From: Crocosphaera sp.
GTDB taxonomy: Bacteria > Cyanobacteriota > Cyanobacteriia > Cyanobacteriales > Microcystaceae
Length of the DNA: 62,389 bases
NCBI GenBank assembly: GCA_030065205.1
Contig: JASJDN010000025.1
Span: 1 to 62,389, forward strand
Direction of reading: 5' to 3'
Both the position numbers and the translations under genes were made by a program. Below, piece by piece: positions 34,155-43,834 of this stretch (its first letter is position 1; the number at the start of each line of letters is the position of its first letter). The notes under the pieces were generated by a model. The model had not been told where the DNA came from. It did no database searches and saw only the letters and a program-made list of their open reading frames with translations.

Positions 34155-37100
34155 TTAAGAAAGAGCTTGATTAATAGAATTTTGCAGTTTTTCAGCTAAA
34201 AACTGAGCATAGGGGTCTTGTAACATACTAGAATGTCCTCCTGGAACTTCATAAACAGTAATTTTTTCAGTTGACCATCTTTGCCATCCCAAATATTCAG
34301 GATCTTTACCAAAATAACGTACTGGAGTGTCATCAATAGTGGGATGATCGGAGATAATCACCTCAGTAGAAATAACAAGAACCACTTGACCTTGATAATG
34401 GGGAGGACGATAGTTTCCAGTAATATAGAAGTCTAGTAGTTCTCTTATAGAGATGTTTTGTAAAAATTGTGGTAAATCCTTATTTCTTTGAAGATAATAA
34501 CTATATAAGGGAATTAGCACCCTATTCTTAAACTTCTTAAAGTTTTGTTGAGATTTATAAAAAAGGAAATTTTTTAGTTTTTGGCTCAGTTGCGTCCCTA
34601 TAGAAGTCAATCTTTGTAATTTTCCTTTGTCTTGGTTTTGAGTGAACAATTGAGAGATACGTTGACTACGAGCTTTATTAGTAATTTGCTCCCCTCCTCG
34701 CGCTTGAATCTCCAGTGAATCTAACAAAAAGAGTAGAGCAACTTCCTCTCCTTGACTTTGTAATTGTCCTGCCATTTCAAAGGCAATATTTCCTCCCAAG
34801 CAAAATCCCCCTAATAGGTAAGGTCCTTGGGGTTGAACAGTACGTATCTGGTCGATATAGTGACTAGCGATCGCCTTAATGGTCGTTTGTAGTAGTGGAT
34901 AACCAACTTTACCATTAGGTCGCAATCCATAAACCCGACGCTCCGATTCTAAATGATGGGCTAAGGTATGATACAAAATGGTTTCCCCGTCTCCATCATG
35001 AACAATAAAGACGGCGGGGGTATTAGGAGTTCCTGGCTTAATCATCACCAAAGACTCCCATATTTTTCCCTTTGTGATTTCTTGAATTTGCTGGGCTAAT
35101 TCTCGAACCGTTGGAGCTTTAAATAGGGTTGAAAGAGGCAACTTGACCGAGAATATCTGCTCAATCCGAGAAAATAAGCGCACGGATATTAAAGAATGTC
35201 CACCTAACTCAAAGAAATTGTCTTGAATGCCAATCGGTTGAATCCCCAATATATCTTCCCAGATAGCGACCAATTCTCCTTCGATGTCGTTTGTAGGAGT
35301 CATGAAGGTTTCTGAGGATTCATTGCGGGTTAAGTCTGGAATAGGAAGACTTCGGCGATCAATTTTGCCATTGGCTGTTAGAGGCATTTTTTCTAGCCAG
35401 ACAAAAGTGTTAAGCATCATGTAATCTGGTAATTTCTGCTCTAAATAAGACCTTAATTCTTTATTAGAAATGTTTACACCCACTAAATAAGCAACCAGGA
35501 CTTTATTGCCGTTGTCATTTTCCAGGAGGGTTACAATTGCTTCCCTTATTTGGGGATGAGTGGTTAATACTGTCTCTATTTCCCCTAATTCGATTCTAAA
35601 TCCTCTGATTTTAACCTGATGGTCAATACGCCCCAAATATTGAATCGACCCATCACTTAAATATTTACCTAAATCTCCTGTTTTATATAGTTTTCCAGAA
35701 CCAAAAGGGTTGGTAATAAACCTTTCTTCCGTAAGTTCCTTTCGTTTGAAATATCCTCTTGCCAATCCCACACCCCCAATATGAATTTCCCCTGCTACTC
35801 CCATAGGAACTGGTTGGAGAGATTTATCTAGGATGTAAACCCTAACATTTCCTAATGGATAACCGAGAATCGGTTGCTCTGGATAGTTTTTGATAGGACA
35901 GATGGTTGCATCAACTGTACATTCCGTAGGACCATACAGATTAAAAAATCGAATTTCCTCGGCTTCAGACAAGGTTTTCCATGTTTTTTGGCCAATATTT
36001 TCCCCACCGACTAGAATTGAACGGGGTGAATTAGATATGTTGAGTAATCCTGCCTCTAGCCAGGTTTCGAGTTGACCAGGGGTACAATCAATACTATCAA
36101 TATGATGGGTACTTAGAAAGGATAATAGTTTTTTCTCATCTAACCTAATTTCTTGAGGAATAATTTCTAAAGTGTGTCCTTTTAATAATTGTATAATCTG
36201 TTTGACAGACGTATCGAAGGCAAAAGACCCATTTAGTCCAATTTTAAGCCTTTCTTTACCAAGATAAATCATTTTTTCTAGTTGTTCTGACAGATTAACC
36301 ACACTTTTATGTTCAATCATTACTCCTTTCGGCGTTCCTGTTGAACCTGACGTATAGATCACATAAGCTAATTGCTCAGGCGACACCAGTAATTCTAGAT
36401 TATTGGTGCTTTTAGCCGCAATTTGTTCTTCCATGTGGTCAAGACTAATAGGGATAATTCCCAAAGATGAAATTTTGCCTTGATTGGGTTCATCCGTAAT
36501 TACCACTGACATTTCAGAGGTTTTGATAATGTTGTCGAGTCTGTCTAAGGGATAGGTTGGATCAAGAGGAACGTAGGAACCTCCTGCTTTGAGAATGGCT
36601 AAAATGGCAATAACAAGCTCTAAAGAACGATCAACGCAGATACCGACTAGACTTTCTGGTTTTACACCTAAATTTTGTAAATAATGTCCTAATTGATTCG
36701 CTTTTTGATTCAGTTCTTGATAGGTTAATTCTTGCTTTTCATACACCAGTGCTACCAGATCAGGGGTTCTTTCTACCTGTTCTTCAAATAACTGATGAAT
36801 ACATTTTTCTTTGGGATATTCTGCTCCTGTATTGTTCCACTCTACTAAGATTTGCTCTTGTTCAGATTGAGTTAAAAGGGGTAAAGAGCCAATACTTTTC
36901 TCAGGATTATCTATAATCCCTCTTAGTAATACCTCAAAATGAGTGATCATCCGTTGTATGGTTTCAGATGCAAAAATATCCTGATCATATTCAAAAACAA
37001 TATTGAGTCCTTGATCTGTTTCTTGGATATTAATCACCAAATCCATCAGAGCAGTTCCCCCTTGTCTACGATCTAGGGGCGTTACGTCCAACTCAGGAAA

Positions 37101-38243
37101 TTTTAGGGAGGACATGGGGGAGGTAAAATTGAACAATACTTGAAAGACTGGATTAACCGTCCCATCCCGTTTGATTTTTAGTTGTTTGAGCAATTGTTCA
37201 AAAGGCAAATCTGAGTGTTTCAAACCTCCCAAGGTTACTTGCCGAACTCTTTGTAATAATTCTCGAAAGGATGGATTGCCTGATACATCGGTTCGCAGTG
37301 CCAAAGTATTAATAAAACATCCAATCAAATTGCGACTTTCCTTGCGAACACGGCCAGCGATCGCCGTCCCTACAATTAAATCTTCTTGATTACTATAACG
37401 GTACAGTAGGATATTAAGTGCCGTTAATAATGTCATATACAAGGTAGCCCCTTCCTGAAGACTTAGGGTTTTAAGTTTTTCAGTCATGGAGGAAGACAAA
37501 ATGGTCGTTTTTCGACCAGGGGGGGCGGAACGTTGCTCAGGGGGTGTATAATCGGTGGGTAGTTGCAATATAGGCAGATTTCCCTGAAGATGCTCCCGCC
37601 AATAAGCCATTTTTGTCGTTAAAACTTCTCCTTGTAGCTGTCTCCTCTCTTTAATTGCGTACTCTGTGTACTGTATGGGAAGATCAGGTAATGTGGGAGT
37701 TTTATTTTCTAGAAAAGCTTGATAAAATCTCTCTAAGTCTTTCAGAAAAATTCCATAAGACCAACCATCAGCAATAATATGATGGGTGGTTAACAGGAAA
37801 CAATATTTTTGTGCTGATAATCTAAGGAGTTTAAGGCGAAATAGAGGAGCTACACTTAAATTAAATTTCTCTTCTAATTCTTGGGAAACAAATGCCTCAA
37901 TTTTATTTTCTTGTTCTACTAAAGATAAATGAGCGATATCCACTAGCGGTAAAGTTAGGGATAATTGAGGTATTACTTTTTGCATCGGTTTTTCATTTTC
38001 AACCACGAAAATCGTACGGAGACTCTCATAACGATCGACAACAGCTTGAATACTTTTCTCAAAAATCTCTAAGTCAAGTTTCCCCTTAAATATGAACGGT
38101 TGGACAATATTATACGCTGTACTATTAGGTTCTAATTGTTCTTGAAACCAAATTCGCTCTTGAGCAAAATAAAGGGGTGAGTTTACCATCGAGACTTGAG
38201 ACTTCTGCTCTTTTTTTGTTTCAGTTTCTACTAAGATAGTCAC
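34155..38243 (-). CDS. Single-module nonribosomal peptide synthetase, C-A-T-TE
   Basis: A 1362-residue synthetase. Condensation domain: HHIIADG at 154-160. Adenylation domain at about 480-990: YIYTSGSTGTPKGVMIEH, NLYGPTEC, YKTGDLG and RGFRIELGEIE. Carrier domain: FFELGGHSL with pantetheine Ser at 1017. Thioesterase: GGFCLGG at 1145-1151, putting Cys1148 in the nucleophile position, with Asp1175 and His1337 as likely partners. Reading the ten pocket residues against PheA gives D-T-K-D-L-G-L-V-D-K, close to the glutamate code DAKDLGVVDK known from surfactin synthetase. With one module preceded by a FAAL and an ACP, the expected product is an N-acyl amino acid. Upstream gene (ACP) ends 77 bases away, and the GT2 gene follows after 47. 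Confidence 0.92.
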   Translation of the reverse strand: MTILVETETKKEQKSQVSMVNSPLYFAQERIWFQEQLEPNSTAYNIVQPFIFKGKLDLEIFEKSIQAVVDRYESLRTIFVVENEKPMQKVIPQLSLTLPLVDIAHLSLVEQENKIEAFVSQELEEKFNLSVAPLFRLKLLRLSAQKYCFLLTTHHIIADGWSYGIFLKDLERFYQAFLENKTPTLPDLPIQYTEYAIKERRQLQGEVLTTKMAYWREHLQGNLPILQLPTDYTPPEQRSAPPGRKTTILSSSMTEKLKTLSLQEGATLYMTLLTALNILLYRYSNQEDLIVGTAIAGRVRKESRNLIGCFINTLALRTDVSGNPSFRELLQRVRQVTLGGLKHSDLPFEQLLKQLKIKRDGTVNPVFQVLFNFTSPMSSLKFPELDVTPLDRRQGGTALMDLVINIQETDQGLNIVFEYDQDIFASETIQRMITHFEVLLRGIIDNPEKSIGSLPLLTQSEQEQILVEWNNTGAEYPKEKCIHQLFEEQVERTPDLVALVYEKQELTYQELNQKANQLGHYLQNLGVKPESLVGICVDRSLELVIAILAILKAGGSYVPLDPTYPLDRLDNIIKTSEMSVVITDEPNQGKISSLGIIPISLDHMEEQIAAKSTNNLELLVSPEQLAYVIYTSGSTGTPKGVMIEHKSVVNLSEQLEKMIYLGKERLKIGLNGSFAFDTSVKQIIQLLKGHTLEIIPQEIRLDEKKLLSFLSTHHIDSIDCTPGQLETWLEAGLLNISNSPRSILVGGENIGQKTWKTLSEAEEIRFFNLYGPTECTVDATICPIKNYPEQPILGYPLGNVRVYILDKSLQPVPMGVAGEIHIGGVGLARGYFKRKELTEERFITNPFGSGKLYKTGDLGKYLSDGSIQYLGRIDHQVKIRGFRIELGEIETVLTTHPQIREAIVTLLENDNGNKVLVAYLVGVNISNKELRSYLEQKLPDYMMLNTFVWLEKMPLTANGKIDRRSLPIPDLTRNESSETFMTPTNDIEGELVAIWEDILGIQPIGIQDNFFELGGHSLISVRLFSRIEQIFSVKLPLSTLFKAPTVRELAQQIQEITKGKIWESLVMIKPGTPNTPAVFIVHDGDGETILYHTLAHHLESERRVYGLRPNGKVGYPLLQTTIKAIASHYIDQIRTVQPQGPYLLGGFCLGGNIAFEMAGQLQSQGEEVALLFLLDSLEIQARGGEQITNKARSQRISQLFTQNQDKGKLQRLTSIGTQLSQKLKNFLFYKSQQNFKKFKNRVLIPLYSYYLQRNKDLPQFLQNISIRELLDFYITGNYRPPHYQGQVVLVISTEVIISDHPTIDDTPVRYFGKDPEYLGWQRWSTEKITVYEVPGGHSSMLQDPYAQFLAEKLQNSINQALS

Positions 38244-38320
38244 TTTTATCTATATTCCTGAACGTTTAAATAAGTTGACATTAGGGTCATAAACTGACCC
38301 TAAGTAATAATTAGTAATTA

Positions 38321-38704
38321 CTATTTGGATAAGAGACTATTTAGTAAATTATCCATATCAGCTTCTGAGAGGTTATCGATATTGTCTAATAATTGTTCTA
38401 CATTAGTATCTGTTTCTGTTCGATTTTGTGTCTCATTTTTGTTACTTTCTTGAGCTAAATATTCAGCTAAGGTTTTAATATCAGGATAATCCCATACTAA
38501 GGTGGGAGATAAGGACAAACTTAACCAGTCTTCTAAGTCACCTACTAACATCATTGCTGTGACAGAGTTCATATCATAACTTAAAAACGACTGATTAATA
38601 TCGATTTCCGTGGTTTCTAAGTCAAGGTTTTCGGCAGTCCAATCAATTAACCAGGTTTCAATGGTAGCTTGAGTAGGATTGGAAGTAAGAGATTGGGTGG
38701 TCAT
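38321..38704 (-). CDS. Acyl carrier protein partnering the FAAL
   Basis: A 127-residue carrier protein. The prosthetic group site is Ser in YDMNSVTAMMLVGDLEDW (about 37-54); DMNS replaces the more usual GLDS. The LSPTLVWDYPDIKTLAEYL stretch is characteristic of carrier proteins served by fatty acyl-AMP ligases. A 35-residue acidic tail ending LSEADMDNLLNSLLSK resembles the small docking helices at subunit ends of PKS/NRPS lines. It lies between the FAAL gene (56 bases) and the NRPS gene (77 bases), so it likely receives the fatty acid and hands it to the condensation domain. Confidence 0.88.
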   Translation of the reverse strand: MTTQSLTSNPTQATIETWLIDWTAENLDLETTEIDINQSFLSYDMNSVTAMMLVGDLEDWLSLSLSPTLVWDYPDIKTLAEYLAQESNKNETQNRTETDTNVEQLLDNIDNLSEADMDNLLNSLLSK

Positions 38705-38760
38705 AAAATAAACTCCTTTTTGTAATAGTGTTTGAAAAAATTTTTCAGTCGAGAAAACAG

Positions 38761-41700
38761 TTAACTAATGCTAGAAGAATTTGCTTTTTTTTGCAACAAC
38801 TTAGTTAAAAGTTTCTTTTTTTCTTCTGGGGAAAGATTGCTCATATCTGGGGACTTAGATGTAGGTTTAGGTTTAGACTGAGACTCCCGTTTTAAAAGGG
38901 GTTCTAACTCAATTTCTTCCCCTGATGCTCCTTGTTCAATATCTCCAATGGATGAGAAATAACTAGCCACTTTGTCTTTAGTTGCTTGAGAACTTAACAT
39001 CACTGACTCAATAGCTGTTCCCCCTAATGCTTGGGTGATACTAGCTTCAAATTGCTGTTTTGTCCATTCAACGGTGCTATGAAGCGTATTATCTTGGCTT
39101 TGTTGTACCGTAGCCAATAATACGCCATACATGGCTGCTTCCCCAATGAGGTAATGCGCCCATGATAAAGCAGCAGAACGATTGCCAAAGGTATCCAGGT
39201 TGGCTAAACAGCGATCGCTGACTTTTTGGGCCGTATCTCGTAATTTTTGGGAAATATGTTCAGCATTCAAGGTATTTTTGAGATAATAATGCAGCTTTTC
39301 CGACTGAATGACACTTTTACCCAAATAAGCCCGTAAATTCTCGTTAGGGCCTTCTCCAATGGTCAATAAACGTACGTCTCGGTAAATTTGAGAAGCGAAA
39401 TTATTTTCCATGTAGCCCCGTCCCCCTAACAGTTGAATACAGTCATCAGAACCACGACAAGCCCCTTCAGAGGAAATAATTTTGACCACCATAGCCACTT
39501 CTAGAGGTAGGGTTTTGCCCTGATCCAGTTCTTGAGCTAAATGGGTTAACATCCCATCCACAACGGTAATAACTTGGGTTAATTGGGTGAATCTGGCTAA
39601 AGTGATGGGATTTTCTAGTAAAAGCCCTGTAGCTATGGGACGACGACTAGCATAACGTAACATTAATTGGGCGCAGCGTTTCATTGCTCCTAAGCAAAGC
39701 GTTGCCGTGCCAATACGTCCCATAAGCAAGGCATCATCAGCTACTTCCATTCCTTTGCCTATTTCACCGAGAAGATGCTTTTTCTCCACGGAAACATTGT
39801 CAAAATAGATGCTATTTTGGACACTGCCTCTGACTCCCATTGTTAAGGCTTCGGGTCCTATCCTGACCCCTGGACTATCAGTACGAACGGCAAAGCCTGT
39901 TATTCCTCGTAATTTGTTGTTTTCATCAACTAAACGAACAAAAGCACTGAGCACCCCTGCCCCACTGGAACTATTCCATCGTTTCACCCCTTTTAATGTC
40001 CAACTTTCTGGTCCATTAGGGGTGGCCACCGTGGAAATGCCCCCTAAATTTGATCCTGCCCCTGGTTCAGACAATCCATAAGACCCTAATATTCTTCCAG
40101 TAGCCAATAAAGGTAGCAACTCTTCCTGTAAGGCAGGAGTTCCATAGTGTTGAATGGGACGAATACCATTGGTGTTATTTAGAAACACCATAAAGGCTAA
40201 GTTTGTATCAATAGCCGCCACCTGTTCTAATACACGCAGAAAATCTCGGTAAGTTAAGCCTAAACCGCCGTATTTTTCCGATATTTGCATACCAAGAATG
40301 CCTTGATTCCCAAAGTCAAGAATGATGTAGGGAGGAACGGAACGCCGTTCATCCATTAAACGGGAATTGATGCGTTTTTCTCCATAATCTCGTAGCCAAT
40401 CAATGATTTTATCAGCCCGTTTTTTGCTGTTTTCAGTGGATGTAGCCTGGTTTGATGCTACCTTATGGGTTGAGATATTTTTGGAGTTAGAAATAGTGTT
40501 ATTACTCATTTTTACTTGATTTTTGGTGTTAACATTCCAACTTCCCAAAATATCTAGGGTTCCCTTGAGAAATTGGGCTTGACAAGCGCGGCGTTGAATT
40601 TTTCCACTGGCTGTTTTGGGTAAACTTCCCCGTTTTAGGAATAAAATGGCATGGGTGTCTAACTCATGTTCTTCAACCATTGCCCGACGAATTTTAGCAG
40701 CGATTTCCTCTGTGTTTAGGGTATCTTTATACCCCCGTTCAATTTCTTGGGTAATCACTAACCGTTCTTCTCCTTCTATTTCCACAGAGAAGGCAGCCCC
40801 ATTTTCAGGTCGTAAAGCTGGATCGCATCCCTGTACTGTCCATTCAATATCTTGTGGATAATGATTGGTTCCTCGGATGATAATCACATCTTTGATCCGA
40901 CCACTAATATAAAGTTGGTCTTGATAAATAAAGCCGAAGTCTCCAGTGCGTAGAAAAGGACCTTCTCCTGTGTCTTTAAGATAAGCTTGAAACGTTCCTT
41001 CTGTGTCTTCTTGGCGTTGCCAATAACCTCGAGCAACACTAGGATCTTTAACCCAGACTTCCCCCACTTCATAAGCAGAACAGAGGGTTAAAGTATCGGG
41101 GTTAACTATTTTGACGGTAATATCCTGCATCAAACGTCCACAACTAGCTACTGTTCTCACTAAACCTGAAGAATTACTATCTGCTTCGACAATACGACGT
41201 TTTTCTAATTCTGAGGCTATAAAAGGGGTGGTAATAAAGCTTTCCTCTTGGGGGCTAAAGGAAACTAACAGGGTTGCCTCGGCTAACCCATAGGCAGGAC
41301 AAAAAGCTTGGTAAGAAAAGCCTACGGGGGCAAAATATTGGGCAAAACGCTCTAATACCTCTGGGTTAATTGGTTCTGCTGCATTCCCTGCTGCTTTCCA
41401 ATGGCTTAAGTCTAGATTTTCCCGTTGTTTTTCGCTAATGCGACGGACACACTGATCATAAGCAAAGTTAGGGGCTTGACTATGGGTGGCTTTGTAGCGA
41501 GAAATTGCTTCTAACCAGCGCAAAGGACGCTTGATAAAGGCTACGGGAGACATTAAATAACAGGGAGTGCCATTATATAAAGGTGCCAATAATCCTTCGA
41601 CTAAACCATAATCATGAAAATAGGGCATCCAGGTAACGGTGACACTTTCAGCATTATAGTTACAAGAACGTTGTAAGTTATGGCAATGGTAGATGACATT

Positions 41701-42264
41701 GTAATGGCTGATCATCACCCCTTTCGGTGTGGCAGTTGAGCCTGATGTATATTGGAGATAGGCTAAGGTATCTCCATTGATATCAGGCTTTTGCCAATGT
41801 TGAATCAAACTATTGTTAATACTTTCTGTATCTAACCATTTTATGGATTGAAATTCAGGAACTTCCTGTAGATATCCATCGACGATGGAGATAATGTTTT
41901 GATTAGAGAGAACTAAAGATGTGTGAGAATCTTTAGCGATCGCTTGTAATCTGGGTAAAGTACGTTTCAAACGACTGGCTTCAGGAGGGGGTGCTGGGAT
42001 ACCAATGACTCCAGCGTATAAACAGCCAAAGAAAGCACATAATAATTCTAATCCTGTTGGATAGAGAATTAAAGCTCTCTCTCCATAACTGTCTAATGAT
42101 TGTAGGTGAGAGGCGATCGCTTTGGCCCTTTTGTCTAGTTCCTCATAAGTTAACTGTTGCGCTTCAGTTTTACCGTCTTCAAGAAATGTATAGGCGATTT
42201 TATTAGGCTGTTCAGTGGCTCTTTGTTGTAATAAATTAATTAAGGTTGTAAGCTGTGACATCAT
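38761..42264 (-). CDS. Fatty acyl-AMP ligase fused to acyl-CoA dehydrogenase-like domain
   Basis: A 1167-residue bifunctional protein. Residues about 1-580 are a FAAL: YTSGSTATPKGVMISH near 168, PYFHDYGLVEGLLAP near 215, TGDFGFIYQDQLYI near 435 and KTASGKIQRRACQ near 558. After a low-complexity Asn/Ser/Lys linker, residues about 620-1000 are an acyl-CoA dehydrogenase: LSEPGAGSN, LKGVKRW, the FAD/substrate region LLGGRGYMENN, and TIGEGPNENLR near 973, whose first Glu matches the catalytic base. The last 170 residues are helical. The fusion suggests that a fatty acid is adenylated, loaded onto the adjacent ACP and desaturated at alpha-beta while tethered. The start at 42264 (MMSQ) has a weak box. 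It lies in one operon with the P450, ACP and NRPS. Confidence 0.9.
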   Translation of the reverse strand: MMSQLTTLINLLQQRATEQPNKIAYTFLEDGKTEAQQLTYEELDKRAKAIASHLQSLDSYGERALILYPTGLELLCAFFGCLYAGVIGIPAPPPEASRLKRTLPRLQAIAKDSHTSLVLSNQNIISIVDGYLQEVPEFQSIKWLDTESINNSLIQHWQKPDINGDTLAYLQYTSGSTATPKGVMISHYNVIYHCHNLQRSCNYNAESVTVTWMPYFHDYGLVEGLLAPLYNGTPCYLMSPVAFIKRPLRWLEAISRYKATHSQAPNFAYDQCVRRISEKQRENLDLSHWKAAGNAAEPINPEVLERFAQYFAPVGFSYQAFCPAYGLAEATLLVSFSPQEESFITTPFIASELEKRRIVEADSNSSGLVRTVASCGRLMQDITVKIVNPDTLTLCSAYEVGEVWVKDPSVARGYWQRQEDTEGTFQAYLKDTGEGPFLRTGDFGFIYQDQLYISGRIKDVIIIRGTNHYPQDIEWTVQGCDPALRPENGAAFSVEIEGEERLVITQEIERGYKDTLNTEEIAAKIRRAMVEEHELDTHAILFLKRGSLPKTASGKIQRRACQAQFLKGTLDILGSWNVNTKNQVKMSNNTISNSKNISTHKVASNQATSTENSKKRADKIIDWLRDYGEKRINSRLMDERRSVPPYIILDFGNQGILGMQISEKYGGLGLTYRDFLRVLEQVAAIDTNLAFMVFLNNTNGIRPIQHYGTPALQEELLPLLATGRILGSYGLSEPGAGSNLGGISTVATPNGPESWTLKGVKRWNSSSGAGVLSAFVRLVDENNKLRGITGFAVRTDSPGVRIGPEALTMGVRGSVQNSIYFDNVSVEKKHLLGEIGKGMEVADDALLMGRIGTATLCLGAMKRCAQLMLRYASRRPIATGLLLENPITLARFTQLTQVITVVDGMLTHLAQELDQGKTLPLEVAMVVKIISSEGACRGSDDCIQLLGGRGYMENNFASQIYRDVRLLTIGEGPNENLRAYLGKSVIQSEKLHYYLKNTLNAEHISQKLRDTAQKVSDRCLANLDTFGNRSAALSWAHYLIGEAAMYGVLLATVQQSQDNTLHSTVEWTKQQFEASITQALGGTAIESVMLSSQATKDKVASYFSSIGDIEQGASGEEIELEPLLKRESQSKPKPTSKSPDMSNLSPEEKKKLLTKLLQKKANSSSIS

Positions 42265-42353
42265 TATTTGCCTTTAAATAGGGAATAAATAGATATATTT
42301 ACATAACTGGTAAGCTTCAGCAATTAATAATTATTAATTATTCGGTGATAAGT

Positions 42354-43643
42354 TTAATATTCTCGGTGAATAATTTGTAATTTCATGTTGTCTGAGGGAG
42401 CCAACATTGTTCCATGACGAACAGGTTTAACCTCTCCCTCATTGGCGCTGATAAACTCGAACCGAGATAGGATAGTTGCTAAGACAAGCTTTAATTCCAT
42501 TGGGGCTAAACCTGCACCAATACATAAACGGTTTCCTCCACCAAAGGGAAAATACTCATAAGGAGCATATTGACGGGACAAAAATCGTTCTGGTTGGAAA
42601 CTATGGGGGTTAGGATAAATATCTTCCCGATGATGCACTAAATAAGTACAAGGAAGTAAAGTAATTCCAGGCTCAAAATTATAATCCATAATTTGCACTG
42701 GTGCTGTTAACTTGCGGCCGATAGGAGTTGACACCACAGGATACATTCGCAACACTTCCTGACAAGTTGCAGTCAAATAAGGCAGCTTAGTGATGGCCAT
42801 CGGCTCAGCATCAGGGGGTAATGAGTTTAACTCTTGGCGAATTTTTTGGCGAATTTCTGGGGTTTGATGAATCCAGTATAATGCCCAACTTAACCCTAAA
42901 GCGACTGTATCTACTCCAGCAATATAGAAGGTGAAAATATGATCTTGGATCTCCGCATCACTCAAAGTATCCATTGATACTAACAGGTTGAAAATATCAG
43001 TACAATTGGGATCAAAATTTTCTCGTCTTTTGTTGATAGCAGCCGCAATCATTTTTCGGAACAAGGGATGTAACTTTCCAAACCTTGCCCAAGGGCTCCA
43101 GGAACCTAAATCTTGGAAAATTTGCGAGCTAAAAAGACCGATAATTTGTTGCTTGAGGGTTACTTCAGATGAGCCAAATACAATATCTAAAATCACCTTT
43201 AAGGATAATTCGTGCATAGATAAACGCACAGAAAATGGTTTCTCACTTGTCCATTTATCGGTTATTTGGCGAGTAATTTGACAGATTTTCTCGGCATATA
43301 TTTTAAGGCGATCAACTTGTAAGGGAGGAACAAGTAACTTACGCTGTTGTTTATGACGTTCTCCATCTTGAACTAAAACAGAATTTTCCCCCATCACATA
43401 TTTATAGTGTTCATTATATTGATGACACTCAAAGAGCTTAGGAGAGAGGGCAAAAACTTGACGAGCTGCTTCTGGGTTACTGATGACGATAACTGAACCT
43501 AAAGATCCTAATTGAACGGTAAAAAATTCTCCGTATTGTTGCAGACAATCCTCCCAAAAATCGATAGGACGATCAATCCACTCCTTACTTTGTAGCATAG
43601 GAGAAGTTGAAGGACCTGGTGGAAGAGTAAAGGTTGATGTCAT
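42354..43643 (-). CDS. Cytochrome P450, CYP110-like
   Basis: A 429-residue haem monooxygenase. The PPGPSTSPMLQSKEW opening, I-helix FYIAGVDTVALGL near 240, ExxR in QEVLRMYP near 295, and the haem loop FPFGGGNRLCIGAGLAPME near 366 (Cys ligand) are intact. It resembles CYP110, a cyanobacterial group associated with fatty acids and terpenes. I start at the ATG at 43643; an in-frame TTG at 43670 is less likely. It is the first gene of the minus-strand biosynthetic operon, 89 bases before the FAAL gene, so hydroxylation of the acyl chain or product is the natural guess. Confidence 0.9.
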   Translation of the reverse strand: MTSTFTLPPGPSTSPMLQSKEWIDRPIDFWEDCLQQYGEFFTVQLGSLGSVIVISNPEAARQVFALSPKLFECHQYNEHYKYVMGENSVLVQDGERHKQQRKLLVPPLQVDRLKIYAEKICQITRQITDKWTSEKPFSVRLSMHELSLKVILDIVFGSSEVTLKQQIIGLFSSQIFQDLGSWSPWARFGKLHPLFRKMIAAAINKRRENFDPNCTDIFNLLVSMDTLSDAEIQDHIFTFYIAGVDTVALGLSWALYWIHQTPEIRQKIRQELNSLPPDAEPMAITKLPYLTATCQEVLRMYPVVSTPIGRKLTAPVQIMDYNFEPGITLLPCTYLVHHREDIYPNPHSFQPERFLSRQYAPYEYFPFGGGNRLCIGAGLAPMELKLVLATILSRFEFISANEGEVKPVRHGTMLAPSDNMKLQIIHREY

Positions 43644-43736
43644 AATTACATATATTTTTTCGGTTGACAATTATATCCCCTCAGTTCGATATCAGGAAAT
43701 TTTTAAGACGACTTGTCAAAATTAGGGGTCTCAATA

Positions 43737-43834
43737 GGGAGCATCCCATTTTTGCAGATTAACGATTTTACGATAGCTGAAACCCTCATCGGCTGTTGCT
43801 TTGAGAGATTCGCTTACAAAAATGGGATGCTCCC
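43737..43834. mobile_element. 98-bp MITE, GGGAGCATCCC family, copy 2
   Basis: Perfect 18-bp inverted repeats GGGAGCATCCCATTTTTG (43737-43754) and its inverse (43817-43834), flanked by the direct repeat GTCTCAATA (43728-43736 and 43835-43843), a 9-bp target duplication. It lies just upstream of the P450 gene, in the region where the operon promoter should be. The rest of 43644-43916 holds no gene. Confidence 0.85.

Noticed and set aside
31767..43834. Interpretation of the two MITE copies as a composite transposon carrying the NRPS cluster
   Set aside because: Each copy has its own different target duplication, so they inserted separately; movement as a unit is possible but not shown.
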